A program made the translations under genes and the position numbers. 64,000 nt of DNA from Streptomyces cavernae (GTDB lineage: Bacteria; Actinomycetota; Actinomycetes; Streptomycetales; Streptomycetaceae), in contig NZ_RPDJ01000011.1 in NCBI RefSeq assembly GCF_004023625.1, positions 186,001 to 250,000 on the forward strand. Direction: 5' to 3'. Positions 24,856 through 33,019 of this stretch are shown here, one piece after another (the stretch's first letter is position 1; each line of letters opens with the position of its first letter). The notes beneath the pieces are model-generated. The model saw nothing but the letters and a program-made list of their open reading frames with translations. It was not told the origin of the DNA and searched no databases.

Positions 24856-25291
24856 GGACGGCCTGGCGACGGATCGCGGGGATCCGCAGGGGGCGCGAAC
24901 CCGGGCCGCCGACGTGGGAGAAGGGCTGCATCCGCCAGTCGAGCCCCTGAGGCAGCGTCAGCACGACGGCGTTGTCCTGCTCCTGGAGCTGAAGAGCCTC
25001 GTCGGCAGGGCGGGCGTCGGTCGCCGCGCGGCCCGTGCCCGGGCAGACCGTGAGCCCGAACGGGTTCCACGGCGAGGCGCACAGCGCGTGCTCGGGCAGG
25101 AACGCCTCGTCCGCCAGGAGCGCGATCGACTGCGCGCAGTCCGGGCAGATCACCCGGTACATCTCGAACGTGTCGTACGCGTCGTGCTCCTCGTCGTCAA
25201 GGGCGTCCGGTTCGACGCCCTCCGGAGCGAGCTCGACGACGGGCTGCCGTCGCTTGGACGTGACGCGACCAGGGCGCTTGAGACTCTGCAT
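24824..25291 (-). CDS. Conserved hypothetical protein with a Cys-rich segment
   Basis: 155 residues from ATG at 25291 (GGGGGAGAAC upstream). The N-terminus is basic (MQSLKRPGRVTSKRRQPVVE), followed by an acidic stretch (DALDDEEHDAYDTFEMY) and VICPDCAQSIALLADEAFLPEHALCASPWNPFGLTVCPGTG. The cysteines of CPDC, LCAS and VCPG could form a zinc ribbon. The protein ends in residues encoded by the 26-bp repeat, so its natural C-terminus may have been altered. It is divergent from an Lrp-type regulator, as I recall in other streptomycetes. Function unknown. Confidence 0.75.
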   Translation of the reverse strand: MQSLKRPGRVTSKRRQPVVELAPEGVEPDALDDEEHDAYDTFEMYRVICPDCAQSIALLADEAFLPEHALCASPWNPFGLTVCPGTGRAATDARPADEALQLQEQDNAVVLTLPQGLDWRMQPFSHVGGPGSRPLRIPAIRRQAVRASRPSRQAA

Positions 25292-25560
25292 TGGGTTCTC
25301 CCCCTCGGGCTGGGCCGGCCAGGCACCGTGGCCTCGGCCACAGCAAGCACTTCCCGCGTCGTCGCGGCGGTAATCACGACGACATCACGAACCCTGTTCG
25401 AGCACTGTGGCGTTCGTCACATGCCGCATGCAGGTGTCCGGGCGCCCGACACGCCACGACAAAGGCCCCCGCGAAAACCCGGCAGCCACATCACAAACAG
25501 GGTATGACCAGCGCCGCTGAGCTATCCGGAGGGATCAAGGGCACTGTAGGTTCTTGCGTC

Positions 25561-26001
25561 ATGGAGGAGCTGGACCGACAAATCGTGCAGCTGCTCGTCG
25601 CGGACGGGCGGATGAGCTACACCGACCTGGGCAAGGCCACGGGCCTGTCCACGTCGGCCGTGCACCAGCGGGTGCGCCGGCTGGAGCAGCGGGGCGTCAT
25701 CCGCGGCTATGCCGCCGTCGTCGACCCCGAGGCCGTGGGGCTGCCCCTGACCGCGTTCATCTCGGTCAAACCGTTCGACCCCAGCGCCCCGGACGACATC
25801 GCCGAACGCCTGGCCGGCGTCCCCGAGATCGAGGCCTGCCACAGCGTGGCGGGCGACGAGAACTACATCCTCAAGGTCCGCGTGTCGACACCGCACGAAC
25901 TCGAGGAGCTCCTGGCCCGGCTGCGCACTCTGGCCGGGGTCTCGACGCGGACGACGGTGGTTCTGTCGACGCCGTACGAGGCGCGGCCGCCGCGGATCTG
26001 A
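25561..26001 (+). CDS. Lrp/AsnC-family regulator
   Basis: 146 residues from ATG at 25561. Residues 1-60 are the winged helix-turn-helix (MEELDRQIVQLLVADGRMSY, LGKATGLSTSAVHQRVRRLE). Residues about 68-146 are the RAM/ACT domain (LPLTAFISVKPFD, VPEIEACHSVAGDENYILKV, ELEELLARLRTLAGVSTRTTVVLST). Such proteins sense amino acids and form octamers. The effector is not deducible. It may control the divergent Cys-rich protein or the amidohydrolase that follows 175 bp downstream. Confidence 0.93.
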   Translation: MEELDRQIVQLLVADGRMSYTDLGKATGLSTSAVHQRVRRLEQRGVIRGYAAVVDPEAVGLPLTAFISVKPFDPSAPDDIAERLAGVPEIEACHSVAGDENYILKVRVSTPHELEELLARLRTLAGVSTRTTVVLSTPYEARPPRI

Positions 26002-26176
26002 CACGGGTGACCGTCCCGCGCCTCTGAGGACGGGCGCGGCTGTCCCGCGCCGGGCGGCACCGTCCCGCGCCGGTGGTACCGACCCGCGCGAGCGTGGGTT
26101 CCGGGCTCGCGCGCCCGAGCCCGGGCCGTGCGGACCCAGGTGAGGAGCCCCCGGTCCCGCACGGGAAACTGTGCAC

Positions 26177-27799
26177 ATGAGTGAGAGCCCCGAGACCCCA
26201 GGCACCGTGCTGCTGCGCCGAGGGGAGGTCCACAGTCCCGCCGATCCCTTCGCCACCGCGATGATCGTGGAAAGAGGACGCATCGCGTGGGTCGGTTCGG
26301 AGGGGGCGGCCGACTCCTTCGCGGACGGCGTCGAGGAGATCGTGGACCTGGACGGTGCCCTCGTCACCCCCGCCTTCACCGACGCCCATGTGCACACCAC
26401 GGCCACCGGCCTCGCCCTGACCGGCCTCGACCTGTCGGCCGCCCGCTCCCTGGCGGAGGCCCTCACCCTGGTACGGGAACACGCCGGCTCCCACCCGGCC
26501 GACCGCGTCCTGCTCGGTCACGGCTGGGACGCCGCCCGCTGGCCCGACGGGCGCCCGCCCACCCGCGCCGAACTCGACGAGGCCACCGGCGGCCGCCCGC
26601 TCTACCTCACCCGTATCGACGTCCACTCGGCGGTCGTCACCACCGCCTTGCTCGATCTGGTCCCCGGCGTCACCGATCTCCCCGGCTACACCGACGGCCC
26701 GCTCACCCGCGATGCCCACCACGCCGTACGCGCCGCCGCGCACGCCGCCGTCACCCCCGGACAGCGCACGACCGCGCAGCGCGCCGCGCTCGCGCACGCG
26801 GCCTCCCTCGGCATCGGCTCCGTGCACGAGTGCGCGGGACCCGACATCTCCTCCGAGGGCGACTTCACGGGACTGCTGCGGCTCGCCGCATCCGAACCCG
26901 GTCCACGGGTCGTCGGCTACTGGGCCGAACAGGCCGAGGACGGCGTGGCGAGGGCGCGGGCGCTGGGCGCGTCCGGCGCCGCGGGCGACCTCTTCGTCGA
27001 CGGCGCCCTCGGCTCGCACACCGCCTGCCTGCACCGGCCGTACGCCGACGCCTCTCACACCGGCACGGCCTACCTGGACACCGCGGCCGTGGCCGCCCAT
27101 GTCGTCGCCTGCACGGAGGCGGGTCTGCAGGCCGGCTTCCACGCCATCGGCGACGCCGCCGTGACCACCGTCGTCGAGGGTGTCCGCGCCGCCGCGGAGA
27201 AGGTCGGCCTGCCGCGGATCCGCGCCGCCCGGCACCGCGTAGAACACGCCGAGATGCTCACCCCCGAGACGATCGCCGGCTTCGCCGAACTGGGCCTCAC
27301 CGCCTCCGTCCAGCCCGCCTTCGACGCGCTGTGGGGAGGGGAGGACGGCATGTACGCGCGGCGGCTGGGCGCCGAACGGGCCCGTACGCTCAACCCGTTC
27401 GCGGGCCTGCTGCGCGCCGGTGTCCCTCTCGCCTTCGGCTCCGACAGCCCGGTCACCCCGCTCGACCCGTGGGGCACCGTGCGCGCCGCGGCCTTCCACC
27501 GCACGCCGGAGCACCGGGTGTCCGTGCGCGCCGCGTTCACGGCGCATACGCGGGGCGGCTGGCGGGCGATCGGCCGGGACGACGCGGGCGTACTGGTCCC
27601 CGGGACACCCGCCGACTACGCCGTGTGGCGCACCGAGGCGCTGGTCGTCCAGGCCCCCGACGACCGGGTCGCCCGCTGGTCCACCGACCCGCGCTCCGGC
27701 ACCCCCGGGCTGCCCGACCTGACCCCCGGCGCACCGCTCCCGCTCTGCCTGCGCACGGTCGTCGACGGGCACACCGTGTTCGTACGGCCGGGCGAGTGA
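26177..27799 (+). CDS. YtcJ-like amidohydrolase (Amidohydro_3)
   Basis: 540 residues from ATG at 26177 (an in-frame GTG lies two codons upstream). FTDAHVHTT holds the HxH metal motif. VDGALGSHTACL, AGFHAIGDAAV, ARHRVEHAEML and FGSDSPVTPLDPWGTVRAA follow in the order of the YtcJ/exoenzyme-regulator branch of amidohydrolases, and a small beta domain is split between the N- and C-terminus. These metal enzymes cleave C-N bonds of amides, ureas or cyclic imides; the substrate is unknown. No signal peptide is present, so it should be cytosolic. Confidence 0.9.
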   Translation: MSESPETPGTVLLRRGEVHSPADPFATAMIVERGRIAWVGSEGAADSFADGVEEIVDLDGALVTPAFTDAHVHTTATGLALTGLDLSAARSLAEALTLVREHAGSHPADRVLLGHGWDAARWPDGRPPTRAELDEATGGRPLYLTRIDVHSAVVTTALLDLVPGVTDLPGYTDGPLTRDAHHAVRAAAHAAVTPGQRTTAQRAALAHAASLGIGSVHECAGPDISSEGDFTGLLRLAASEPGPRVVGYWAEQAEDGVARARALGASGAAGDLFVDGALGSHTACLHRPYADASHTGTAYLDTAAVAAHVVACTEAGLQAGFHAIGDAAVTTVVEGVRAAAEKVGLPRIRAARHRVEHAEMLTPETIAGFAELGLTASVQPAFDALWGGEDGMYARRLGAERARTLNPFAGLLRAGVPLAFGSDSPVTPLDPWGTVRAAAFHRTPEHRVSVRAAFTAHTRGGWRAIGRDDAGVLVPGTPADYAVWRTEALVVQAPDDRVARWSTDPRSGTPGLPDLTPGAPLPLCLRTVVDGHTVFVRPGE

Positions 27800-27908
27800 T
27801 GTCCGGGGGTGGCGCGGCCCGGGCCGGGGCCCACCACGGCCCGGTGCGACCTGCGCATCCTCCCCGCTGACCAGGCATTGCTGAGAAAACCCGCAGGTCA
27901 AACGGGTG

Positions 27909-27939
27909 TTGACAGTGAGCGGCGGGGGGCCGGTAGGTT
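27909..27939 (+). promoter_or_regulatory. Candidate vegetative promoter
   Basis: TTGACA (27909-27914) and TAGGTT (27934-27939) with a 19-bp spacer resemble a HrdB-type promoter. The nearest downstream gene starts 560 bp further on, so the transcript would have a long leader or be a small RNA. Confidence 0.4.
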
Positions 27940-28090
27940 CGGCCGGGTCCACCACCGGACGGCCGACCGGAGAACGCCCGCGCTGTCGCCGATCGCCGCT
28001 GGGTCAGGGGCGGTGTGCCGCACACCGGTGCACCACCGCTGGGAGCCAGGCCCAGCTCCCGCGCCACGGGGGCGAGGGAACGTTCCGGCC

Positions 28091-28180
28091 GGATGGGGGT
28101 ACCTCCCTGCTCAAGGAGGATCCCTCTGCTCCGGGAGTCCCTCCCGCTCGAGCCTTGTCGAGAGTGGGGGAGAACTGAGC
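28091..28180. repeat. Dispersed Streptomyces hairpin element
   Basis: The segment starts gatgggggtacctccctgct and contains ctcgagccttgtcgagagtg followed by ggggga. This is the type of sequence (GGGGGTACC..., CTCGAGC...GAGAGTGGGGGA) that I know to recur in intergenic regions of many streptomycetes. CTCGA/TCGAG (28147-28162), inside CTCCC/GGGGAG, makes a hairpin. Confidence 0.55.
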
Positions 28181-28498
28181 GGGGGAGAAGCCACGAGCCG
28201 GGGGAAGGTGTGACCGGGTGGGGCCCAGGCGTTCAGTAGACAACGGCTTTCGGTCGATCCGCAGCCAGCGGGTCCCAGGTCGGCCCGAAGGGCGCCGGGC
28301 CCCGATCCGTGATCGGCCGGGACCGTTCGGTGGCGCATTCGCCGAGACTTCCTTCCGCGTACCGACGGCTCTCACCGGGTTCTTGCCCGCTTGGCCGACT
28401 CTTGCGGAATCGGCATGCTCAACTGGCACGCGCCGCAACAATGGCGCAGGCAGCGGCCACTAAGGTGGACCCCTGCGTACGGACGTGAAGGGGCAGCA

Positions 28499-29296
28499 GT
28501 GAACGACGGCGACGGAACCCTCGAGGCGAAGGCCCAGGGGAGGCAGTTCGGTCCGCTCGGCACGGCCTTGGTGATCATCCCGACCTACAACGAGGCGGAG
28601 AACATCAAGTCCATCGTCGGCCGGGTGCGGACCGCCGTGCCCGAGGCGCACGTGCTGATCGCCGACGACAACAGCCCCGACGGCACCGGCAAGCTGGCCG
28701 ACGAACTCGCGGCCGATGACGAGCACGTCCAGGTGTTGCACCGCAAGGGCAAGGAAGGACTCGGCGCCGCGTATCTCGCCGGGTTCGCCTGGGGGCTCGA
28801 ACAGGGCTACGGCGTGCTGATCGAGATGGACGCGGACGGTTCCCACCAGCCGGAGGAACTGCCCCGGCTGCTGACCGCGCTCAGGGGCGCCGACCTCGTG
28901 CTGGGCTCCCGCTGGGTGCCCGGCGGCCGGGTCGTGAACTGGCCCAGGTCCCGCGAGTTCATCTCCCGCGGCGGCAGCCTCTACTCGCGCGTGCTCCTCG
29001 ATGTGCCGATCCGTGACGTGACCGGCGGCTACCGTGCCTTCCGCCGCGAGACCCTCGAGGGCCTCGGACTCGCGGAGGTCGCCTCGCAGGGCTACTGCTT
29101 CCAGGTCGACCTGGCCCGTCGTGCCATCAGGGCCGGATACCACGTGGTCGAGGTCCCGATCACCTTCGTCGAGCGGGAACTGGGCGACTCCAAGATGAGT
29201 CGCGACATCCTCGTCGAGGCGCTGTGGCGGGTGACCACATGGGGGGTCGGGGAGCGGGTCGGCAAGGTGCTGGGACGACGGGGCCCGTTGTCCTGA
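28499..29296 (+). CDS. ppm1: Polyprenyl-phosphate mannose synthase (GT2)
   Basis: 265 residues from GTG at 28499, with GAAGGGGC upstream. TALVIIPTYNEAENIKSIVGRV, VLIADDNSPDGTG, GVLIEMDADGSHQPEELPRLL (metal-binding DAD) and VTGGYRAFRRETLE place it in the dolichol-phosphate-mannose synthase branch of GT2. The acceptor-side LGDSKMSRDI motif is present. It transfers mannose from GDP-mannose to polyprenyl phosphate for protein O-mannosylation and related glycosylation. Only the catalytic domain is present: no apolipoprotein N-acyltransferase fusion as in mycobacteria. In S. coelicolor the equivalent gene is needed for phage phiC31 sensitivity. Confidence 0.92.
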   Translation: MNDGDGTLEAKAQGRQFGPLGTALVIIPTYNEAENIKSIVGRVRTAVPEAHVLIADDNSPDGTGKLADELAADDEHVQVLHRKGKEGLGAAYLAGFAWGLEQGYGVLIEMDADGSHQPEELPRLLTALRGADLVLGSRWVPGGRVVNWPRSREFISRGGSLYSRVLLDVPIRDVTGGYRAFRRETLEGLGLAEVASQGYCFQVDLARRAIRAGYHVVEVPITFVERELGDSKMSRDILVEALWRVTTWGVGERVGKVLGRRGPLS

Positions 29297-29374
29297 CCCG
29301 CCCACCGGTAGTGCACGGTCCGCGCTGATCAGGGGCTTATCCCGCACTGAGCCCGGTGCGGGCACACTGGGGGC

Positions 29375-29953
29375 ATGACGACTGGCGCCACACCCGGCTA
29401 CCCCGCCCGGAAACCGAGACGCTCCCGCCTGGGCACGTTCCTGCCGTTGGGCATCGCCGCCTGGCTGGTCCTGGAGATCTGGCTGCTCACCGTGGTCGCG
29501 GGCGCCGCGGGCGGCGGCACCGTCCTCCTGCTGATCCTCGCCGGGATCGTGCTCGGCGGCGTGGTCATCAAGCGCGCCGGCCGCCGGGCCTTCCGCAATC
29601 TCACCGAGGCACTGCAACAGCAACAGAGCGGCACCGCGCCGACGGGCGGCGGCACCGAGGGCAACGGCCTGATGATGCTCGGCGGTCTGCTGCTGATGCT
29701 GCCGGGCCTGGTCTCGGACGCCCTCGGGCTGCTGCTGCTGGTTCCGCCGCTGCAGCGCGTGCTGAGCCGTTCCGCGGAGCGGGCCTTCGAGCGCAGGATC
29801 CGGGCGGCCACCCCCGGCGGCTTCGGGGACGCCTTCCAACAGGCCCGTATCCACCGCCCGGACGGCAAGGTCGTCCAGGGCGAGGTCATCCGGGACGACG
29901 ACCCGGCGTCCGACGGACCGGACCCGGGCCCGCGTCGGCCCCTGACACCGTGA
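29375..29953 (+). CDS. fxsA: FxsA-family membrane protein
   Basis: 192 residues from ATG at 29375. Hydrophobic segments at about 24-45, 48-65 and 100-125, with FLPLGIAAWLVLEIWLLTVVA and GGLLLMLPGLVSDALGLLLL, match FxsA, the cytoplasmic-membrane protein whose E. coli member counters phage T7 exclusion by the F plasmid. A hydrophilic tail follows (about 145-192). It sits between ppm1 and rbpA. Its last codons enter a dyad-containing repeat array. Confidence 0.88.
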   Translation: MTTGATPGYPARKPRRSRLGTFLPLGIAAWLVLEIWLLTVVAGAAGGGTVLLLILAGIVLGGVVIKRAGRRAFRNLTEALQQQQSGTAPTGGGTEGNGLMMLGGLLLMLPGLVSDALGLLLLVPPLQRVLSRSAERAFERRIRAATPGGFGDAFQQARIHRPDGKVVQGEVIRDDDPASDGPDPGPRRPLTP

Positions 29954-30032
29954 CGGAGGTCACCTGGAACCGTGACCGAGGCAACCTGCCAGGTGACCGA
30001 GGTCACCTGGCACCGTGACAGAGGTCACGTGG
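29947..30032. repeat. Four 21-22-bp repeats with internal dyads after fxsA
   Basis: Units at 29947, 29969, 29991 and 30012 follow ACCGTGACCGAGGTCACCTG. Across units 2-4 lies the perfect inverted repeat TGCCAGGTGACC-GA-GGTCACCTGGCA (29987-29998 with 30001-30012). The array starts in the last codons of fxsA. It may act as a terminator or as a protein-binding array. Confidence 0.85.
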
Positions 30033-30179
30033 TCGCGTAACTGATGTGAAGCGCAGCCGTCCACATATCGCACACCGCGGGGCGGGACACCGTGCATACG
30101 GTGTGCCGCCCCGCGGTCTTGTGCTTGCTGTGCGCCCTGGTGCTGTGGTGCTCTGTCTGCCGCCCAGCCCCCGGAGGAA

Positions 30180-30554
30180 CTACGCGGACTTCCGGCTGTC
30201 CCTCGGATGAACAGCGATGTTCATGGCGCCGGAACGGAGAACGGCCAGGCGCTCCTCGAGGACCTCTTCGAGTTCCTCACGGGTGCGCCGCTCCATGAGC
30301 ATGTCCCAGTGCGTACGCGCCGGCTTGGCCTTCTTCTCCTCGGGGCCGTCGCCATCCACCAGGAGTGCCTGGGCCCCGCAGACCTTGCACTCCCACTCCG
30401 GCGGAATCTCCGCCTCGACCGAGAAGGGCATCTCGAATCGGTGGCCCTTCTCGCATGCGTACTCCACGGCCTGGCGCGGGGCCAGGTCGATGCCGCGGTC
30501 CGTCTCGTAGCTGGTCACCACGAGGCGCGTGCCGCGAAGAGCTCGCTCACTCAT
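30180..30554 (-). CDS. rbpA: RNA polymerase-binding protein RbpA
   Basis: 124 residues from ATG at 30554. MSERALRGTRLVVTSYETDR, APRQAVEYACEKGHRFEMPF, PPEWECKVCG and KPARTHWDMLMERRTREELEEVLEERLAVLR are the actinobacterial RbpA sequence: N-terminal core, Cys-containing beta core and C-terminal sigma-interaction helix. It binds the principal sigma factor and stabilises the open complex, supporting growth and rifampicin tolerance. The upstream SigR-type promoter ties it to the thiol-oxidative stress response. Confidence 0.96.
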   Translation of the reverse strand: MSERALRGTRLVVTSYETDRGIDLAPRQAVEYACEKGHRFEMPFSVEAEIPPEWECKVCGAQALLVDGDGPEEKKAKPARTHWDMLMERRTREELEEVLEERLAVLRSGAMNIAVHPRDSRKSA

Positions 30555-30614
30555 GAATCGTGCCTCCCGGGCTTGTCGCCCACAGGACAGGTGTCGCTGT
30601 CGTCGTCATCCGGT

Positions 30615-30642
30615 CAACGTCCGGTCGGCGGTAAAGATTCCC
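30615..30642 (-). promoter_or_regulatory. SigR-type promoter of rbpA
   Basis: On the minus strand GGGAAT (30637-30642) and GTTG (30615-30618) are separated by 18 nt, exactly the GGAAT-N18-GTT consensus of sigma R. It lies about 60 bp before the rbpA start, and rbpA is an established SigR target in S. coelicolor. Confidence 0.85.
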
Positions 30643-30725
30643 GTTCCGAGTCCCGTTCCGGGTCATGCGTCGCCGTCGTAGCCGCAGCCTTGTCGACCAA
30701 TGTCGTACCCACCGGCGCCCGGTTT

Positions 30726-30749
30726 GTCACATCTGACAGCAGATGTCAC
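30726..30749. promoter_or_regulatory. 24-bp inverted repeat upstream of rbpA
   Basis: GTCACATCTG-ACAG-CAGATGTCAC has arms matching at nine of ten positions. It lies about 85 bp upstream of the SigR promoter and after the leftward MFS gene. It could be an operator or part of a terminator. Confidence 0.45.
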
Positions 30750-30782
30750 CCAGCGTTTCGGCTTCTTTGACGCGCAGTAACG

Positions 30783-30808
30783 GTACGCCTGGCAGGCCAA
30801 AGGCGTAC
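30783..30808 (-). terminator. Hairpin after the UMF1 transporter gene
   Basis: GTACGCCT (30783-30790) pairs with AGGCGTAC (30801-30808) across a 10-nt loop, 25 bp beyond the leftward stop at 30833. Confidence 0.55.
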
Positions 30809-30832
30809 ACTACCCCCCTTTGCCGCTCGGTG

Positions 30833-32188
30833 CTAAATCCGGTCCGGTACCGGGTTGCCCGCCTCCTCGACGGCCCGCCGTACCGGAACCCTCGCCAGCA
30901 GCGCGAAACCGATCACGAAGAACACCACCAGCGAGATGATCGCGTCCCGATAACTGCCGGTCAGCTGGTACGTGAGCCCGAAGAGGAGGGGGCCGAGCCA
31001 GCTCATTCCCCGGTCGCTCGTCTCGTAGGCGGAGAAGTACTCGGCCTCCTTGCCGCGTGGGACGAGATGCGAGAAGAGGGAGCGGGAGAGCGCCTGGCTG
31101 CCGCCGAGCACCAGCCCGATCCCCGCCGCCAGCACGAAGAACCCCGCGGAAGACCCGGCCGGCAGGAAGAACCCGGCCCCGATGGTCACGGTCCAGGCGA
31201 CCAGCGAGCCGAGAATGGTGCGTTTCGCGCCGTACACCGCCGCGAGCCGCCCCATGCCGAGCGCCCCGACCACGGCGAGCACCTGGACCAGCAGCACCGC
31301 CACGATCAGCGTCGACTGGCTGAGCTCCAGCTCCTCGGAGCCGTAGACCGAGGCCTGGGAGATCACCGTCTGGATGCCGTCGTTGTAGACGAGGTACGCC
31401 AGCAGGAAAGCGAGCGTCAGCGGATGCCGCCGCATGTCCTTGAACGTGGCCGCGAGTTGCCGCCACCCGTGCCCCGCCGCATCCGCCGGCGCCGCGGCCC
31501 GGTCCCTGAGCCGCTTGAGGGGGACGAGGGTGAAGGCGCCCCACCACAGACCCGCCGACGCCAGGCAGATGCGGACCGCTGTGGATTCGGACACACCGAA
31601 GGAGTCGTGGGCCGTGAACAGCACCAAGTTCAGCAGCAGGACGAGGCCGCCCGAGGCGTAGCCGAACGCCCAGCCCCGGGACGAGACGGCGTCCCGCTCC
31701 TCGGGGGCGGCGATCTGCGGCAGGTACGCGTTGTACAGCACCATCGACACGGCCACCGAGGCGTTGGCGACGATCAGCAGGAGGCCCCCGAGGAGATAGC
31801 GGTCGCCGTCCAGGAAGAACATGCCCGTGGTGGCCGCGGCCCCCAGATAGGCGGAGGCGGCCAGCAACGGCTTCTTGCGGCCCGTCCGGTCGGCCGCCGC
31901 CCCCGCGAGCGGCATCACGAGGACCGCCAGGATCACGGACGCGGACACGGAGTACGCGAAGAACGACCCCGCGCGCACCGGGATCCCGAGCGGGTGCACG
32001 AAACCGTCCGCATCCGCCGCCGACTCGGCGACCGACGTCAGATACGGGCCCATGAACACGGTCAGCACGCTCGTCGAGTAGACCGAGCACGCCCAGTCGT
32101 AGAAGTACCAGCCGTGCTGCTCGCGCCGCCGCTCGGCGGCGGCATCGTGGTCGTCCTGCCCCTGCGCCCGCACGGTGTCGGTGCCCAC
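30833..32188 (-). CDS. MFS transporter, UMF1/Atg22-like
   Basis: 451 residues from GTG at 32188. The N-terminal GWYFYDWACSVYSTSVLTVFMGPYL is the UMF1 signature (YDWAxSxYxT), followed by about twelve helices, AGAAADRTGRKKP after helix 2 and SHLVPRGKEAEYFSAYETSDRG in the second half. UMF1 is the bacterial relative of yeast Atg22, an amino-acid exporter of the vacuole; bacterial substrates are unknown. It lies between rbpA and the glycerophosphodiesterase, same strand as both, 63 bp after the latter. Confidence 0.88.
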   Translation of the reverse strand: MGTDTVRAQGQDDHDAAAERRREQHGWYFYDWACSVYSTSVLTVFMGPYLTSVAESAADADGFVHPLGIPVRAGSFFAYSVSASVILAVLVMPLAGAAADRTGRKKPLLAASAYLGAAATTGMFFLDGDRYLLGGLLLIVANASVAVSMVLYNAYLPQIAAPEERDAVSSRGWAFGYASGGLVLLLNLVLFTAHDSFGVSESTAVRICLASAGLWWGAFTLVPLKRLRDRAAAPADAAGHGWRQLAATFKDMRRHPLTLAFLLAYLVYNDGIQTVISQASVYGSEELELSQSTLIVAVLLVQVLAVVGALGMGRLAAVYGAKRTILGSLVAWTVTIGAGFFLPAGSSAGFFVLAAGIGLVLGGSQALSRSLFSHLVPRGKEAEYFSAYETSDRGMSWLGPLLFGLTYQLTGSYRDAIISLVVFFVIGFALLARVPVRRAVEEAGNPVPDRI

Positions 32189-32251
32189 CCGTGCCCCCTC
32201 GCTGTTCGTGACCTGTCGGCCGTGTCGGCTCTGGCGCCGCCCTTCAGGTGG

Positions 32252-33019
32252 TCAGGTCCAGGTCCCCCGGTCCTTGAGCACGTCGCGCAGCGTTCCGATG
32301 TGATCGGTCATGATGCCATCGACTCCCAGGTCCAGGAGCCGGTGCATCGCCACCGCGTCGTTGACCGTCCACACATGGACCTGGAGCCCGCGCGCGTGGG
32401 CCTCCTGTATGAAGCGGTGATCGACCACCGGGATGCCGGACTGGGCCTGCGGGACCTGCGCGCACACCGCCGACCGGCGCAGGGCCGCCGGGAAGCCCCA
32501 GGAGCGCAGCCGCAGGCCGAGGACTCCCTTGGTGCCGTACGACGTGGCCAGACGCGGGCCGGCCAGTCGCTGGGCACGGGCCACCCGGGCCTCGTTGAAC
32601 GAGCCGACGCAGATCCGGTCCCAGCAGTCGGTGCGCCGGATCAGGTCGAGCAGCGGCAGCAGCGAGGACTCCGCCTTCATGTCGACGTTCCAGCGCACGT
32701 CGGGGAACGTCTCCAGCAGCTCCTCGAAGAGGGGCACGGGTTCGCGGCCCGCCACGCGCGCCTGCCGTACGTCGGCCCAGGGCAGGTCGGCGATCCGGCC
32801 CGCTCCGTCCGTCACCCGGTCCAGGGTCGCGTCGTGGAACGCGACGAGCCTTCCGTCGGCGGTGGTGTGCACATCGGTCTCGATGTACCGGTAGCCGGCC
32901 TCCACCGCGCGGCGGAAAGCGGCCTCGGTGTTCTCCAGGCCGTCTGCCGCGCCGCCGCGGTGGGCGAAGGGGATGGGGCCCGGATGATCCAGGTACGGGT
33001 GGCGTATGCGCGTGCTCAC
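32252..33019 (-). CDS. Glycerophosphodiester phosphodiesterase
   Basis: 255 residues from GTG at 33019, overlapping the YczE gene by 4 nt (GTGA). IPFAHRGGAADGLENTEAAF, ETDVHTTADGRLVAFHDATLDRVTDG and NVDMKAESS carry the catalytic His pair and metal-binding Glu/Asp residues of the GDPD barrel, and VHVWTVNDAVAMHRLLDLGVDGIMTDH closes it. It hydrolyses glycerophosphodiesters to glycerol 3-phosphate and an alcohol. There is no signal peptide, so it is cytosolic and acts on internal lipid-derived diesters. Confidence 0.93.
   Translation of the reverse strand: MSTRIRHPYLDHPGPIPFAHRGGAADGLENTEAAFRRAVEAGYRYIETDVHTTADGRLVAFHDATLDRVTDGAGRIADLPWADVRQARVAGREPVPLFEELLETFPDVRWNVDMKAESSLLPLLDLIRRTDCWDRICVGSFNEARVARAQRLAGPRLATSYGTKGVLGLRLRSWGFPAALRRSAVCAQVPQAQSGIPVVDHRFIQEAHARGLQVHVWTVNDAVAMHRLLDLGVDGIMTDHIGTLRDVLKDRGTWT

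Larger units (their letters stand above)
27800..28498. other. Long intergenic region before ppm1
   Basis: About 700 bp. It contains a good promoter at 27909-27939 and a dispersed hairpin element at 28091-28180. Short open frames exist on both strands, but none has a ribosome-binding site or a Streptomyces-like codon pattern. The region upstream of 28499 is less GC-biased and probably carries the ppm1 promoter; a non-coding RNA from the 27909 promoter is possible. Confidence 0.4.

Noticed and set aside
25871..27955. 694-codon open frame on the minus strand opposite the amidohydrolase
   Set aside because: Its product is Gly/Arg/Val-rich without motifs, and the plus-strand gene has all family motifs. 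Long antisense frames are expected at this GC content. The same applies to the long minus frames at 53116-55302 and 59234-61390.
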